Origin: UBA4644 sp034933145
Lineage (GTDB): Bacteria; Bacillota; Clostridia; Oscillospirales; Butyricicoccaceae
Assembly (NCBI GenBank): GCA_034933145.1
Contig: JAYFOA010000058.1
Coordinates: 1 to 15,654 of the forward strand
Length of the DNA stretch: 15,654 bases
Direction: 5' to 3'
Shown: piece after piece, positions 1 through 5,206 of the stretch
Numbering within the stretch: the stretch's first letter is position 1
Layout: each line of letters opens with the position of its first letter
Translations under genes and position numbers: made by a program
The notes under the pieces: generated by a model
The model's database searches: none
Seen by the model: the letters and a program-made list of their open reading frames with translations, nothing else
Told to the model about the DNA's origin: nothing

Positions 1-102
1 CAACACGCATATAGGCGCAAAGAGTTTATGGACAACCTTCTTTTCCATCCGGGTACACCAGAGGACGAAAAAATAATGAATGAGGTGTTTCCAAGTGACT
101 GA
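1..102 (+). CDS. C-terminal fragment of an unidentified phage protein
   Basis: The first reading frame is open from base 1 and stops with TGA at 100-102, giving the last 33 residues of a protein (ending EVFPSD). It is hydrophilic and charged and shows no domain I recognise. Its stop overlaps the next frame by about 23 bases, as in compact phage operons. By position (first gene of the plus-strand run in an inovirus, with no replication gene seen elsewhere in the element) it could be the end of the rolling-circle replication initiator. That is inference from layout only; the fragment contains no HUH or catalytic Tyr motif that would prove it. Confidence 0.55.
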   Translation, partial: QHAYRRKEFMDNLLFHPGTPEDEKIMNEVFPSD

Positions 103-364
103 AATAACAAATGGCTATATTTTTACCATGACAATGCAAGGACTTATGATTATTGTATTTATCGGATATATATTCGATATGTATTGTAATGAAAAAATGA
201 CAGCCGAATGCTATGAGCGTAAATATGGCATGATCAATAAAAAGTGCCATTGCTCATATTGCCCTAATCGCTTTGCTTGCCAGCATTACGAATATCCTAA
301 AAAATCGCAATGGTTCCGGCATCTGATTCAGCGCTTTCAAAAGAAAGAAAAGCGGGGTCAGTAA
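80..364 (+). CDS. Small Cys-rich membrane protein, unknown function
   Basis: This 94-residue frame overlaps the end of the preceding gene and ends one base before the next start, so it fits a translationally coupled operon. A hydrophobic segment (about residues 23-40, LMIIVFIGYIF core) is followed by a cytoplasmic-looking tail with a dense cysteine cluster (CHCSYC, then C five residues later and CQHYE) that could bind a metal, and a very basic C-terminus. The start is uncertain: ATG at 80 has only a distant purine run, and the in-frame ATGs at 128, 134 and 146 also lack a good ribosome site. A start at 128 would place the membrane segment at the N-terminus. I do not recognise the family. It is probably a phage accessory or membrane protein. 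Confidence 0.55.
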   Translation: MRCFQVTEITNGYIFTMTMQGLMIIVFIGYIFDMYCNEKMTAECYERKYGMINKKCHCSYCPNRFACQHYEYPKKSQWFRHLIQRFQKKEKRGQ

Positions 365-365
365 C

Positions 366-710
366 ATGAAAAAGAAGGACAGTTTTCTAAAAAAGATTAA
401 AGATCATGTTTTCTTTTGTATCGTGGTTCTGATTATTGCATTGACAATTATAATCGTTGGAATGGATATATACGATTTAATCGCCAAGGACTGTGATTGG
501 CCGCGTATGCAGATATTCATTGATGATGAAATATATCGAGATTCATTGCGCGAGTTTGACAAGGTCTATTCCTTTGAGGGTCTGAAAATCTACGTCTATC
601 GTGATACCGGCGTTATGTATTGCGGTAGTTCTGAGGATGGAATGACGGTCATGTTAAATACTGACGGCTTTCCGATGATATGGAAGGAGCAAAGCAACGA
701 TGGAAGATAA
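366..710 (+). CDS. Membrane-anchored DUF6440-like protein
   Basis: 114 residues. A basic N-terminus (MKKKDSFLKKIKDHV) leads into one membrane helix (about 15-36), then an outward or cytoplasmic domain of about 75 residues. The C-terminal half (FDKVYSFEG..KIYVYRDTGVMY.....GMTVMLNTDGFPMIW) has the pattern of DUF6440 proteins: an FxxVY start, 'D-x-ETGV-x-Y' and a 'G-x-T-x-LL-x-DGxP-x-I' end. DUF6440 domains are common small proteins of Firmicutes and their mobile elements, with no established function. The start follows the previous stop by one base with a purine-rich AAAGAAAAGCGGGG upstream. The family call is by eye; a profile search would settle it. Confidence 0.75.
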   Translation: MKKKDSFLKKIKDHVFFCIVVLIIALTIIIVGMDIYDLIAKDCDWPRMQIFIDDEIYRDSLREFDKVYSFEGLKIYVYRDTGVMYCGSSEDGMTVMLNTDGFPMIWKEQSNDGR

Positions 711-780
711 TTTTAAGGAAATGGGTCTATGTCTTTATATCGCAGTTATATGCATATTACTTTTAACCTTTTTTAAATGA
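700..780 (+). CDS. 26-residue single-helix membrane peptide
   Basis: ATG at 700 overlaps the last codons of the DUF6440-like gene and is preceded by AAGGAG at 684-689, ten bases upstream. The peptide starts MEDNFKEMGLCLYIAVICIL and ends LLTFFK: a short acidic head, one membrane helix and a Lys end. Size and position resemble the tiny membrane proteins of filamentous phage operons, but no family is recognisable. The good ribosome site and the coupled position support translation. It is the last plus-strand gene before a region where transcription converges from both sides. Confidence 0.55.
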   Translation: MEDNFKEMGLCLYIAVICILLLTFFK

Positions 781-790
781 TAAGCAGTAA

Positions 791-810
791 GGCCGCCCAG
801 TAGGGCGGCC
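791..810. other. Perfect GC hairpin between convergent genes
   Basis: GGCCGCCC, loop AGTA, GGGCGGCC: eight perfect G-C pairs. It lies between the stop of a plus-strand gene (780) and the stop of a minus-strand gene (870). Neither side has the T-run of an intrinsic terminator (plus side continues CGGTACGAAAAAAGG; minus side TTACTGCTTATC). It may still block transcription from both directions, or be a structural signal such as a filamentous-phage packaging hairpin. The function is not shown by the sequence. Confidence 0.5.
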
Positions 811-869
811 CGGTACGAAAAAAGGTCAGGAAGGGGGCGTGTATTATGGCTGAATATCCTTCTGGTTTC

Positions 870-1130
870 CTATAGCTTGCTTCCAGTGCGTTTTTCAGCT
901 TTACGGCGGGATTTTTCCCAACGCTCATAATCGGATGATTTATGACCGGTTCCATGAAAAATCATTTTAATCACTGTCGTTAGTCCTATAATTGTAAAAA
1001 TTGCAATGGCGGCGCATACAATGAAAGTTAAAACGCCTTGTAGAGTGCTATCGTAACAGAATCCCACAAAACCGCGATATGATAAGCGATCGAGATAGGA
1101 TAAGAAATCTTCTCCATATATGAACTTCAT
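870..1130 (-). CDS. Small membrane protein with basic C-terminal tail
   Basis: 86 residues on the minus strand, starting with ATG at 1130 behind a GGGAGAT ribosome site 7 bases upstream. The first 30 residues are polar (MKFIYGEDFLSYLDRLSYRG), residues about 32-57 form one membrane helix, and the tail from residue 60 is strongly basic with many Lys/Arg (KSRRKAEKR). It directly follows the 58-residue gene 1134-1310, with only three bases between stop and start, so the two form a bicistronic unit read against the main phage genes. I do not recognise the family. Regulation of the host envelope or of superinfection is possible but only a guess. Confidence 0.7.
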   Translation of the reverse strand: MKFIYGEDFLSYLDRLSYRGFVGFCYDSTLQGVLTFIVCAAIAIFTIIGLTTVIKMIFHGTGHKSSDYERWEKSRRKAEKRTGSKL

Positions 1131-1133
1131 ATT

Positions 1134-1310
1134 TTATCTCCCGTTTGTTTGATTTTTCCGATAAGTTACTTCTTTTTCCAGTTTATCAAGACGGGATTTG
1201 GTTATTTGTTCTTTTAGTTTTTCTTTTTTTATGGCTTTCGTTATGAGGGTAAAGCCTAGGCCAAAAATCATTATCATGCAAACAAGCCAAATAATTGTAA
1301 TTTTATCCAT
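1134..1310 (-). CDS. 58-residue membrane/coiled-coil protein, unknown function
   Basis: Reading the minus strand, AAAGGAGG stands 6-7 bases before ATG at 1310 and the frame runs 58 codons to TAA at 1134-1136. The protein starts MDKITIIWLVCMIMIFGLGF, a membrane helix, followed by a Lys/Glu-rich amphipathic stretch (KKEKLKEQITKSRLDKLEKE) that would form a short coiled coil, and a polar end. The promoter at 1330-1358 lies immediately upstream. It is the first gene of a two-gene minus-strand unit with 870-1130. The excellent ribosome site makes it very likely a real gene; its function is unknown. Confidence 0.75.
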   Translation of the reverse strand: MDKITIIWLVCMIMIFGLGFTLITKAIKKEKLKEQITKSRLDKLEKEVTYRKNQTNGR

Positions 1311-1329
1311 AGTATCGCCTCCTTTGGAT

Positions 1330-1358
1330 ATTCTACCATGAAAGGAAGATATTTACAA
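1330..1358 (-). promoter_or_regulatory. SigmaA-type promoter for the 1310-870 unit
   Basis: On the minus strand TTGTAA (1358-1353) and TAGAAT (1335-1330) are separated by exactly 17 bases. Transcription would start near 1323, giving a very short leader that begins at the AAAGGAGG ribosome site. The -35 box touches the ATG of the adsorption-protein gene on the other strand, so the two directions probably interfere. Confidence 0.6.
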
Positions 1359-2776
1359 TGGTTATTGCAAAAACAGAAACTAAATATCGTGTAATAGCTT
1401 TTATTCTTGCAATTGCTATTGTTTTTTCTATATTGTCTATTCCGGCAAAAGCTATTGTTGTTGAGTTAATCGTTGGTACCATCGGTGTTATTGGATTTGC
1501 TGATTTGGTTTCATATGCTCTTACTGGTCAAGGGGCTATCCCGTATGCTGGAACGTTAATTAACAAATATCTTGTTGATAAGGGTGTTATACCAGCGCTT
1601 GACAATGGTAGGTATTCACCATCACAGATTTCTTCTGCCTATTCTGATTATGTAAATGATATATCTAGTAAACTTGGTACGTGTGTGATAACAAATAATG
1701 GTGTTCGGGTATATGTTCAACCTTCATTATCTGCTTCTTATGTTAATGGAATACAGTACAGTTACAATAAGGGTGTATATGTAGCTTCTGGTACGATTAG
1801 CTCAAACGGTAGCATAAGCTTTAATTATGGTGGAAACAAAAGTATTCCGTTTAATGCTTATGTTACTACAGGGATGACATATGAGGTAGATAATGCAACA
1901 TATGGTTCAGATGTTATGTATGTTGTTAATGGTTCTGTAAGTACTATTGGAACAACATATAGTATTGCAAAAAATGGACTGTTTCAAATACAATATTGCC
2001 CATATTTTATATCTATAAATACATCTAATTTATCATCTATGAATATATCGTTTTGGTATGATTTAGCGCCATATACTGGTGTCATTCAAAATTATTATTC
2101 AGATATTGACATAACAACTGTTAACCGTATGACTGGTATTTTACCGGCTGTCTATTCTGGTAACAATTCCGGCTCTGGTTATGGTTATTATATCGGCACA
2201 AAAACAGGTGATACGATATCTGACGTATATGCTATCAATGTCTTTGATGAAACAACAAATGTATTTACAGACCCTAAAACTAATATCACTTATAATATAA
2301 CTGGCTGGACATATGACTATTCTACTCGCACCTATGTATGTACGGATAGCAATAACAACGTTTACACCGTCCAATATGGTGATGAATGTATTTATGTGAC
2401 CGTTCCTGACGGCTCAGGCGGTTCGACTACTACGACATATTATTATGTGCGGCAGTCACCGGCACCTAATCCGGGTAATACGACTGATACAACTACATTT
2501 CCTAATTCATCAAATGATGAATATACCGATGATAACACAACAACGGGCGGCTTCTGGTCTACCATTTGGAAAGCGTTCAAAGATGGCCTTGCCGATCTGA
2601 TCGCCGGTATTGTCAAGGATTTATTCAAGGGACTTAAAGCAATTATCTCCGGTATTCTTAACGTGTTCTCTGGCCTAGTTACCGGCTTCTTTGATGCCGT
2701 AAACGGTTTCTTTAATTCGTTTAGTGAAACGGGTGTGTTTCAATTCTGGAATGGGACGGTGACCGATTTATCATGA
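1358..2776 (+). CDS. Secreted adsorption (pIII-like) protein candidate
   Basis: 472 residues; AAAGGAAG precedes ATG 1358. Residues 1-32 are a signal peptide: KTETKYR, a hydrophobic core, then SIPAKA with cleavage expected after residue 32. The next 25 residues are again hydrophobic. The middle (about 90-345) is Ser/Thr/Asn/Tyr/Gly-rich with a beta-sheet look, typical of exposed phage or surface proteins. A low-complexity linker (about 346-394: SGGSTTTTYYY, PAPNPGNTTDTTT) leads to a 78-residue C-terminal module (395-472) of amphipathic hydrophobic helices starting at GGFWSTIWKAFKDGL. N-terminal receptor domains, a flexible linker and a membrane/particle-anchoring C-terminus match the plan of filamentous-phage pIII, and the gene heads the virion block. 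No sequence-level homology to pIII is visible to me; the role is inferred from architecture and position. Confidence 0.75.
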   Translation: MVIAKTETKYRVIAFILAIAIVFSILSIPAKAIVVELIVGTIGVIGFADLVSYALTGQGAIPYAGTLINKYLVDKGVIPALDNGRYSPSQISSAYSDYVNDISSKLGTCVITNNGVRVYVQPSLSASYVNGIQYSYNKGVYVASGTISSNGSISFNYGGNKSIPFNAYVTTGMTYEVDNATYGSDVMYVVNGSVSTIGTTYSIAKNGLFQIQYCPYFISINTSNLSSMNISFWYDLAPYTGVIQNYYSDIDITTVNRMTGILPAVYSGNNSGSGYGYYIGTKTGDTISDVYAINVFDETTNVFTDPKTNITYNITGWTYDYSTRTYVCTDSNNNVYTVQYGDECIYVTVPDGSGGSTTTTYYYVRQSPAPNPGNTTDTTTFPNSSNDEYTDDNTTTGGFWSTIWKAFKDGLADLIAGIVKDLFKGLKAIISGILNVFSGLVTGFFDAVNGFFNSFSETGVFQFWNGTVTDLS

Positions 2777-2925
2777 TTGCTATTGTTAATCCGGTACTTC
2801 CCTTTTTCACCTTTATGAATTCGTTCTTTAGCTGCATACCCACTACGATTCAATTCATTATCATATTCGTCTTTGGCTCGGTTCTTCTGTTTGCCGTCGT
2901 GAAATCCTTTAGAGGGGGTGCGTAA
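2773..2925 (+). CDS. 50-residue one-helix protein, minor coat candidate
   Basis: ATG at 2773 overlaps the TGA of the adsorption-protein gene (ATGA), the classic sign of translational coupling. The peptide MIAIVNPVLPFFTFMNSFFS continues with CIPTTIQF, then one membrane helix (about 26-43) and a basic end (KSFRGGA). Its size and place correspond to the minor coat proteins that cap filamentous virions or to a pVI-like partner of the adsorption protein, but this is by analogy only. I do not recognise a named family. Confidence 0.7.
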   Translation: MIAIVNPVLPFFTFMNSFFSCIPTTIQFIIIFVFGSVLLFAVVKSFRGGA

Positions 2926-2927
2926 AG

Positions 2928-3068
2928 GTGTTTAGCATTACAAATGCCTTGTTTGGCTGGATGCCGCCGTTTTTGGGGATTCTTGCGAACGCTGCCTTAA
3001 CTATCTATCTTGCCTATACCGTGATCGTTGTTATCAAGTTTGTAAAAGACTTGGTATCTCTGATATGA
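2928..3068 (+). CDS. 46-residue one-helix protein, minor coat candidate
   Basis: The frame begins with GTG at 2928, two bases after the previous stop, behind GAGGGGG (2912-2918), and ends with TGA at 3066-3068. The sequence VFSITNALFGWMPPFLGILA is followed by NAALTIYLAYTVIVVIKF, giving a membrane helix over about residues 14-37 and a short C-terminal tail with three Lys (KFVKDLVSLI). It belongs to the uninterrupted run of tiny membrane proteins between the adsorption protein and the coat genes. It is probably a virion minor protein or assembly factor. Confidence 0.65.
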   Translation: MFSITNALFGWMPPFLGILANAALTIYLAYTVIVVIKFVKDLVSLI

Positions 3069-3077
3069 GGTGCTTTT

Positions 3078-3311
3078 ATGACTGATGCATTGGCATTTAT
3101 TGCTTGTCTGTTTTCCGGCGTATGGGGCTTCTTTACAAGCGTCGAATATCCCGGAACAGGCATGACGATAGCACAGATAACCATAGGCGCTTTGGTCGCT
3201 GTCCTCGGCCTTCGAATGCTTTTCTATGTGTTCGGTTTAGGCTTCAATTCATCCGATATAAAACCCACGATGCATATTAAAGGCGGTGGCTATGGAAATC
3301 GAAAGGAGTAA
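3078..3311 (+). CDS. 77-residue membrane protein of the virion block
   Basis: ATG 3078 follows GAGGTG at 3066-3071. The N-terminal 20 residues (MTDALAFIACLFSGVWGFFT) are aromatic and amphipathic, residues about 30-55 (IAQITIGALVAVLGLRMLFY) form the membrane helix, and the tail is polar, Gly- and Lys-rich (KGGGYGNRKE). The layout 'short aromatic N-terminus, PG-x(n)-T turn, helix, basic tail' resembles small proteins I associate with Gram-positive inovirus-like elements, but I cannot name a family. The next gene's ribosome site (AAAGGAG) overlaps its last codons. Confidence 0.7.
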   Translation: MTDALAFIACLFSGVWGFFTSVEYPGTGMTIAQITIGALVAVLGLRMLFYVFGLGFNSSDIKPTMHIKGGGYGNRKE

Positions 3312-3316
3312 TAAAA

Positions 3317-3490
3317 ATGCGTGATTTGTTTATTGCGCTGATGGGTACATATACGCCGGTGCTCGATGCTGCCGGAAATAACGTGTATGGCGTGGCTGGT
3401 GTAGACTGGCCTTGGGTATTCGGTGCATTGGCCTTTTTAGTTGTCCTGTGGTCGTTCTTTGCCCTTCTGGGCGCGGCATTGAAACGGTGA
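3317..3490 (+). CDS. 57-residue one-helix protein of the virion block
   Basis: AAAGGAG at 3302-3308 stands eight bases before ATG 3317; the frame ends in TGA 3488-3490. The first half (MRDLFIALMGTYTPVLDAAG, then NNVYGVAGVDWPW) is a small domain likely outside the membrane. Residues about 33-54 are one hydrophobic helix, and the end is KR. The motif Y-T-P-V, then a Gly/Val 'GVAGVDWPW' turn just before the helix is distinctive and useful for finding relatives in other elements. Likely a minor coat or assembly protein, by context. Confidence 0.7.
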   Translation: MRDLFIALMGTYTPVLDAAGNNVYGVAGVDWPWVFGALAFLVVLWSFFALLGAALKR

Positions 3491-3494
3491 ACCT

Positions 3495-3632
3495 ATGCAA
3501 GATATGATTTCCTATTCGGTTGCCATGCTTGGCGCATTGGCCGATTTCCTCGCAGCGCCGCCCATCATTTATCTTTTTGGTCTTATCTGCATGATTTTCC
3601 TGTGTCGTGCAGTTAGATATTTAATCAAGTAA
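3495..3632 (+). CDS. 45-residue one-helix protein of the virion block
   Basis: ATG 3495 lies four bases after the previous stop, with no strong ribosome site of its own, so it probably depends on translation of the gene before it. The product MQDMISYSVAMLGALADFLA continues APPIIYLFGLICMIFLCRAVRYLIK: an amphipathic N-terminal segment, a Pro-Pro break, one membrane helix (about 24-37) and a basic C-terminus. The basic end on the inner side is the plan of filamentous coat-type proteins. Unknown family. Confidence 0.6.
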   Translation: MQDMISYSVAMLGALADFLAAPPIIYLFGLICMIFLCRAVRYLIK

Positions 3633-3650
3633 GGAAGGAGTGAAACAAGA

Positions 3651-3856
3651 ATGGGACTATCCTCGGATTCGTTGGTGATCTCTTCGGCGCCGGACTTTCT
3701 ATGGTTACAACGCTCGTTGCGTTTATCACCGGTGGTACGGTCGGCTCTGGTGAAACTGCTGTCACCTACACGGCGCAGCCGCTTTTGCTGCTGTTTATCC
3801 TTATCCCGCTTGTCGGGCTGGGTATCGGCTTCTTCTCGCAGCTTAAGAACGTGTAA
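3651..3856 (+). pseudogene. Major-coat-like protein, copy 1, with a start-proximal one-base deletion
   Basis: AAGGAAGGAG at 3631-3640 precedes ATG 3651, but the coding frame that makes sense is shifted: from GGG at 3653 it reads GTILGFVGDLFGAGLSMVTT, then a Gly/Ser/Thr loop and a hydrophobic helix ending LIPLVGLGIGFFSQLKNV, stop TAA 3854-3856. Copy 2 (3901-4065) begins MAAILADV and ends LLPLVGLGIG..., so restoring one G after ATGGG would give MGTILGFV, aligned with copy 2 from residue 1. The restored protein would be 68 residues. No ATG, GTG or TTG lies in the good frame before ATG 3701, which has no ribosome site and would give a 51-residue truncated protein. It may be a decayed copy, a G-tract switch or a sequencing error. 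Confidence 0.75.
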
Positions 3857-3900
3857 CTTCCTACTAACAAAGCAAATAATTAAGAAAGGAGAAACTGAGA

Positions 3901-4065
3901 ATGGCTGCTATTCTTGCGGATGTGACTACCATTTTCACCTCGGGCATCGGCTGGGTCGGTCAGGTCGTGACCTGCATCACCGCAAACCCGATTTTGGAAG
4001 TGTTCTGTCTGCTCCCCCTGGTCGGTCTTGGTATCGGCCTTACCCGGCGTTTGATTCGCGTCTAA
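3901..4065 (+). CDS. Major coat protein candidate (copy 2)
   Basis: 54 residues; AAGGAG about ten bases before ATG 3901. Residues 1-30 (MAAILADVTTIFTSGIGWVG and following) form an amphipathic segment, residues about 31-46 a membrane helix ending PLVGLGIG, and the C-terminus is LTRRLIRV with three Arg. A short amphipathic arm, one helix and a basic, DNA-facing end is the classic filamentous-phage major coat (pVIII) design. Its position, last before a strong terminator and just before the Zot-type gene, is also that of gene VIII in known filamentous phages. It is a paralogue of the frameshifted copy 1, sharing the LPLVGLGIG core and the N-terminal M-x-x-IL pattern. No cleavable signal peptide is evident, unlike Ff pVIII. 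Confidence 0.75.
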   Translation: MAAILADVTTIFTSGIGWVGQVVTCITANPILEVFCLLPLVGLGIGLTRRLIRV

Positions 4066-4075
4066 CGTCGCAATA

Positions 4076-4116
4076 ACCCCCCATGCGGCGGCGTTGCCCC
4101 GCGTGGGGGTATTTTT
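4076..4116 (+). terminator. Intrinsic terminator after the coat genes
   Basis: ACCCCCCATGCGG pairs with CCGCGTGGGGGT across a ten-base loop (one bulge and one G-T pair), followed by ATTTTT at 4111-4116. It falls between the coat gene stop (4065) and the Zot gene start, where filamentous phages place a strong terminator so that coat protein is made in excess of the assembly proteins. Confidence 0.85.
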
Positions 4117-4133
4117 GAAATATGAGGTATAAT

Positions 4134-4805
4134 ATGGTAATATTGTATATATTTGTTGGGATTATCGGTCTTTCTGTTGGTTTTAATGTATTGACACGAA
4201 AGTATATAAACCCATATCGGCTTTATCTTGTGTTTGGCAAGAAGGGTTCGGGTAAATCAACATATCTTGTAAAGCTGGCGCTTCGATATATGCGCAAGAA
4301 TTGGTATGTATATACCAATATGACCGATATTATGATACCGGGTGTACGGGTGTTTAATGTCGATCATTTAGGCAATTTTGTGCCGGAAAAGAATAGCGTT
4401 CTTTTAATCGATGAGGTTGGTATGATATGGGACGCACGGGATTATAAGAAGTTTCAGCCTTGTGTTCGCGATTTCTTTAAGTTGCAGCGTCATTACCGGG
4501 TTCTTGTTTATATGGCAAGTCAAACTTTTGATGTTGACAAGAAGCTCCGTGACCTGACAGATGGTATGTTCCTCAATGTTGATATAAAGCGCATATTCTC
4601 CATCGGAAAACGGATAGTTAAAAAGATCGTACTTACCGAAAGCACGTCTGAAGCTGAATCCCGCATATCTGAAAATCTCGCCTATGCGCCTATCTGGACA
4701 TGGACGTTTACCTTTATACCCAAATATGCAAAATACTTTGATTCTCACCTCGTGCCTGAGCTTCCGTCCCTTCCCTATGAAGAACGAAAAAAGGTGGTTA
4801 CATAA
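4134..4805 (+). CDS. zot: Zot/pI-type inovirus assembly ATPase
   Basis: 223 residues from ATG 4134, chosen because GAGGT (4124-4128) sits five bases before it; ATG 4122 would add four residues but has no ribosome site. Residues 2-17 are a membrane helix. The P-loop is GKKGSGKST (35-43), the Walker B strand VLLIDEVG (89-96), and MASQTFDVDKKLRD further on is the sensor-like region typical of Zot proteins, as is the Y-T-N segment after the first helix. The family (Zot, gene I protein of Ff phages) drives extrusion of the filament through the inner membrane using ATP. This is the marker that identifies the element as inovirus-like. The membrane helix is at the N-terminus and no clear C-terminal helix or periplasmic domain is seen, which fits a host without an outer membrane. 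Reads on into a small zinc-ribbon gene. Confidence 0.9.
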   Translation: MVILYIFVGIIGLSVGFNVLTRKYINPYRLYLVFGKKGSGKSTYLVKLALRYMRKNWYVYTNMTDIMIPGVRVFNVDHLGNFVPEKNSVLLIDEVGMIWDARDYKKFQPCVRDFFKLQRHYRVLVYMASQTFDVDKKLRDLTDGMFLNVDIKRIFSIGKRIVKKIVLTESTSEAESRISENLAYAPIWTWTFTFIPKYAKYFDSHLVPELPSLPYEERKKVVT

Positions 4806-4806
4806 T

Positions 4807-5013
4807 ATGTATCATTACGATAAATTACAGATATTGTATCCTTATTTTATGGATACGCCTAAAATCAGATATGCGTCAAGAAATGATAATATAAGGCATC
4901 ATAAAACATGCCCACAATGTGGAAATACGCTTGTAAACCTCTATCGTTATGGAAGCGAATGGCTTTGTAACCATTGTATTCAAGAACGACAAAAAGAAAA
5001 GCCTGCCGGATAA
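4807..5013 (+). CDS. Small zinc-ribbon protein
   Basis: 68 residues from ATG 4807, one base after the Zot stop and nine bases after GGTGG (4793-4797). Two CxxC knuckles, CPQC (35-38) and CNHC (54-57), 15 residues apart and with an aromatic Y-x-Y-x-x-x-x-W stretch between, form a typical zinc ribbon. The N-terminal 30 residues are Tyr/Arg/Asp-rich and the C-terminus is Lys/Glu-rich. Zinc ribbons of this size usually bind nucleic acid or act as protein adaptors. In the inovirus setting a single-stranded DNA-binding or regulatory role is possible but unproven. The stop codon lies in the loop of the terminator hairpin at 5001-5020. Confidence 0.7.
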   Translation: MYHYDKLQILYPYFMDTPKIRYASRNDNIRHHKTCPQCGNTLVNLYRYGSEWLCNHCIQERQKEKPAG

Positions 5014-5022
5014 GGCAGGCTT
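4990..5022 (-). terminator. Intrinsic terminator of the 40-residue peptide transcript
   Basis: Read on the minus strand, AAGCCTGCC, loop TTATCC, GGCAGGC is followed by TTTTCTTTTT. This is a textbook terminator for the minus-strand gene 5031-5153. On the plus strand the same hairpin has only TTA after it, so it would be weak for the Zot operon, but it may serve both converging units. Confidence 0.85.
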
Positions 5023-5030
5023 AGAGCGTC

Positions 5031-5153
5031 TTACATTCGCATTCTGTTAAAAAGCGATAAACATATTTTGACTATAATGAATACCGTAAAAGCCGCAGTA
5101 ATAACAAACATGAAATATAGCAGTTCATTGATTATTAAATCAGCAGAAGTCAT
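5031..5153 (-). CDS. 40-residue hydrophobic membrane peptide with its own transcript
   Basis: On the minus strand ATG at 5153 starts a 40-codon frame ending TAA at 5031-5033; a GGGAG and AAAGTGAG purine region lies upstream. The peptide begins MTSADLIINELLYFMFVITA, continues AFTVFIIVKICLSLFNRMRM: a short acidic head, one long membrane helix (about 10-34) and a basic tail. A near-consensus promoter (5207-5235) and a strong terminator (4990-5022) frame it as an independent RNA of roughly 210 bases. Single-helix peptides of 30-60 residues with charged tails expressed alone occur among type I toxins, small phage immunity proteins and holin-like proteins. I cannot distinguish these from sequence, and no antisense RNA is proven. 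Confidence 0.65.
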   Translation of the reverse strand: MTSADLIINELLYFMFVITAAFTVFIIVKICLSLFNRMRM

Positions 5154-5206
5154 AAATGCTCACTTTCTCCCGCCTATTATCAAACGGGTTGACTATTATT
5201 AATTGG

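Noticed and set aside
441..454. TTGACA followed closely by TATAAT inside the DUF6440-like gene
   Set aside because: The two boxes are only two bases apart, so they cannot form a promoter with normal spacing.
3651..4076. Continuous 141-residue frame from ATG 3651 through both coat genes
   Set aside because: It reads an Arg/Ser/Leu/Cys-rich sequence without a plausible membrane or domain pattern, while the other frame of the same DNA gives two paralogous coat proteins with the shared PLVGLGIG motif.
4128..4133. TATAAT directly before the Zot start
   Set aside because: It abuts the ATG at 4134, the -35 position falls in the terminator stem, and there would be no room for a leader. More likely chance in AT-rich DNA.
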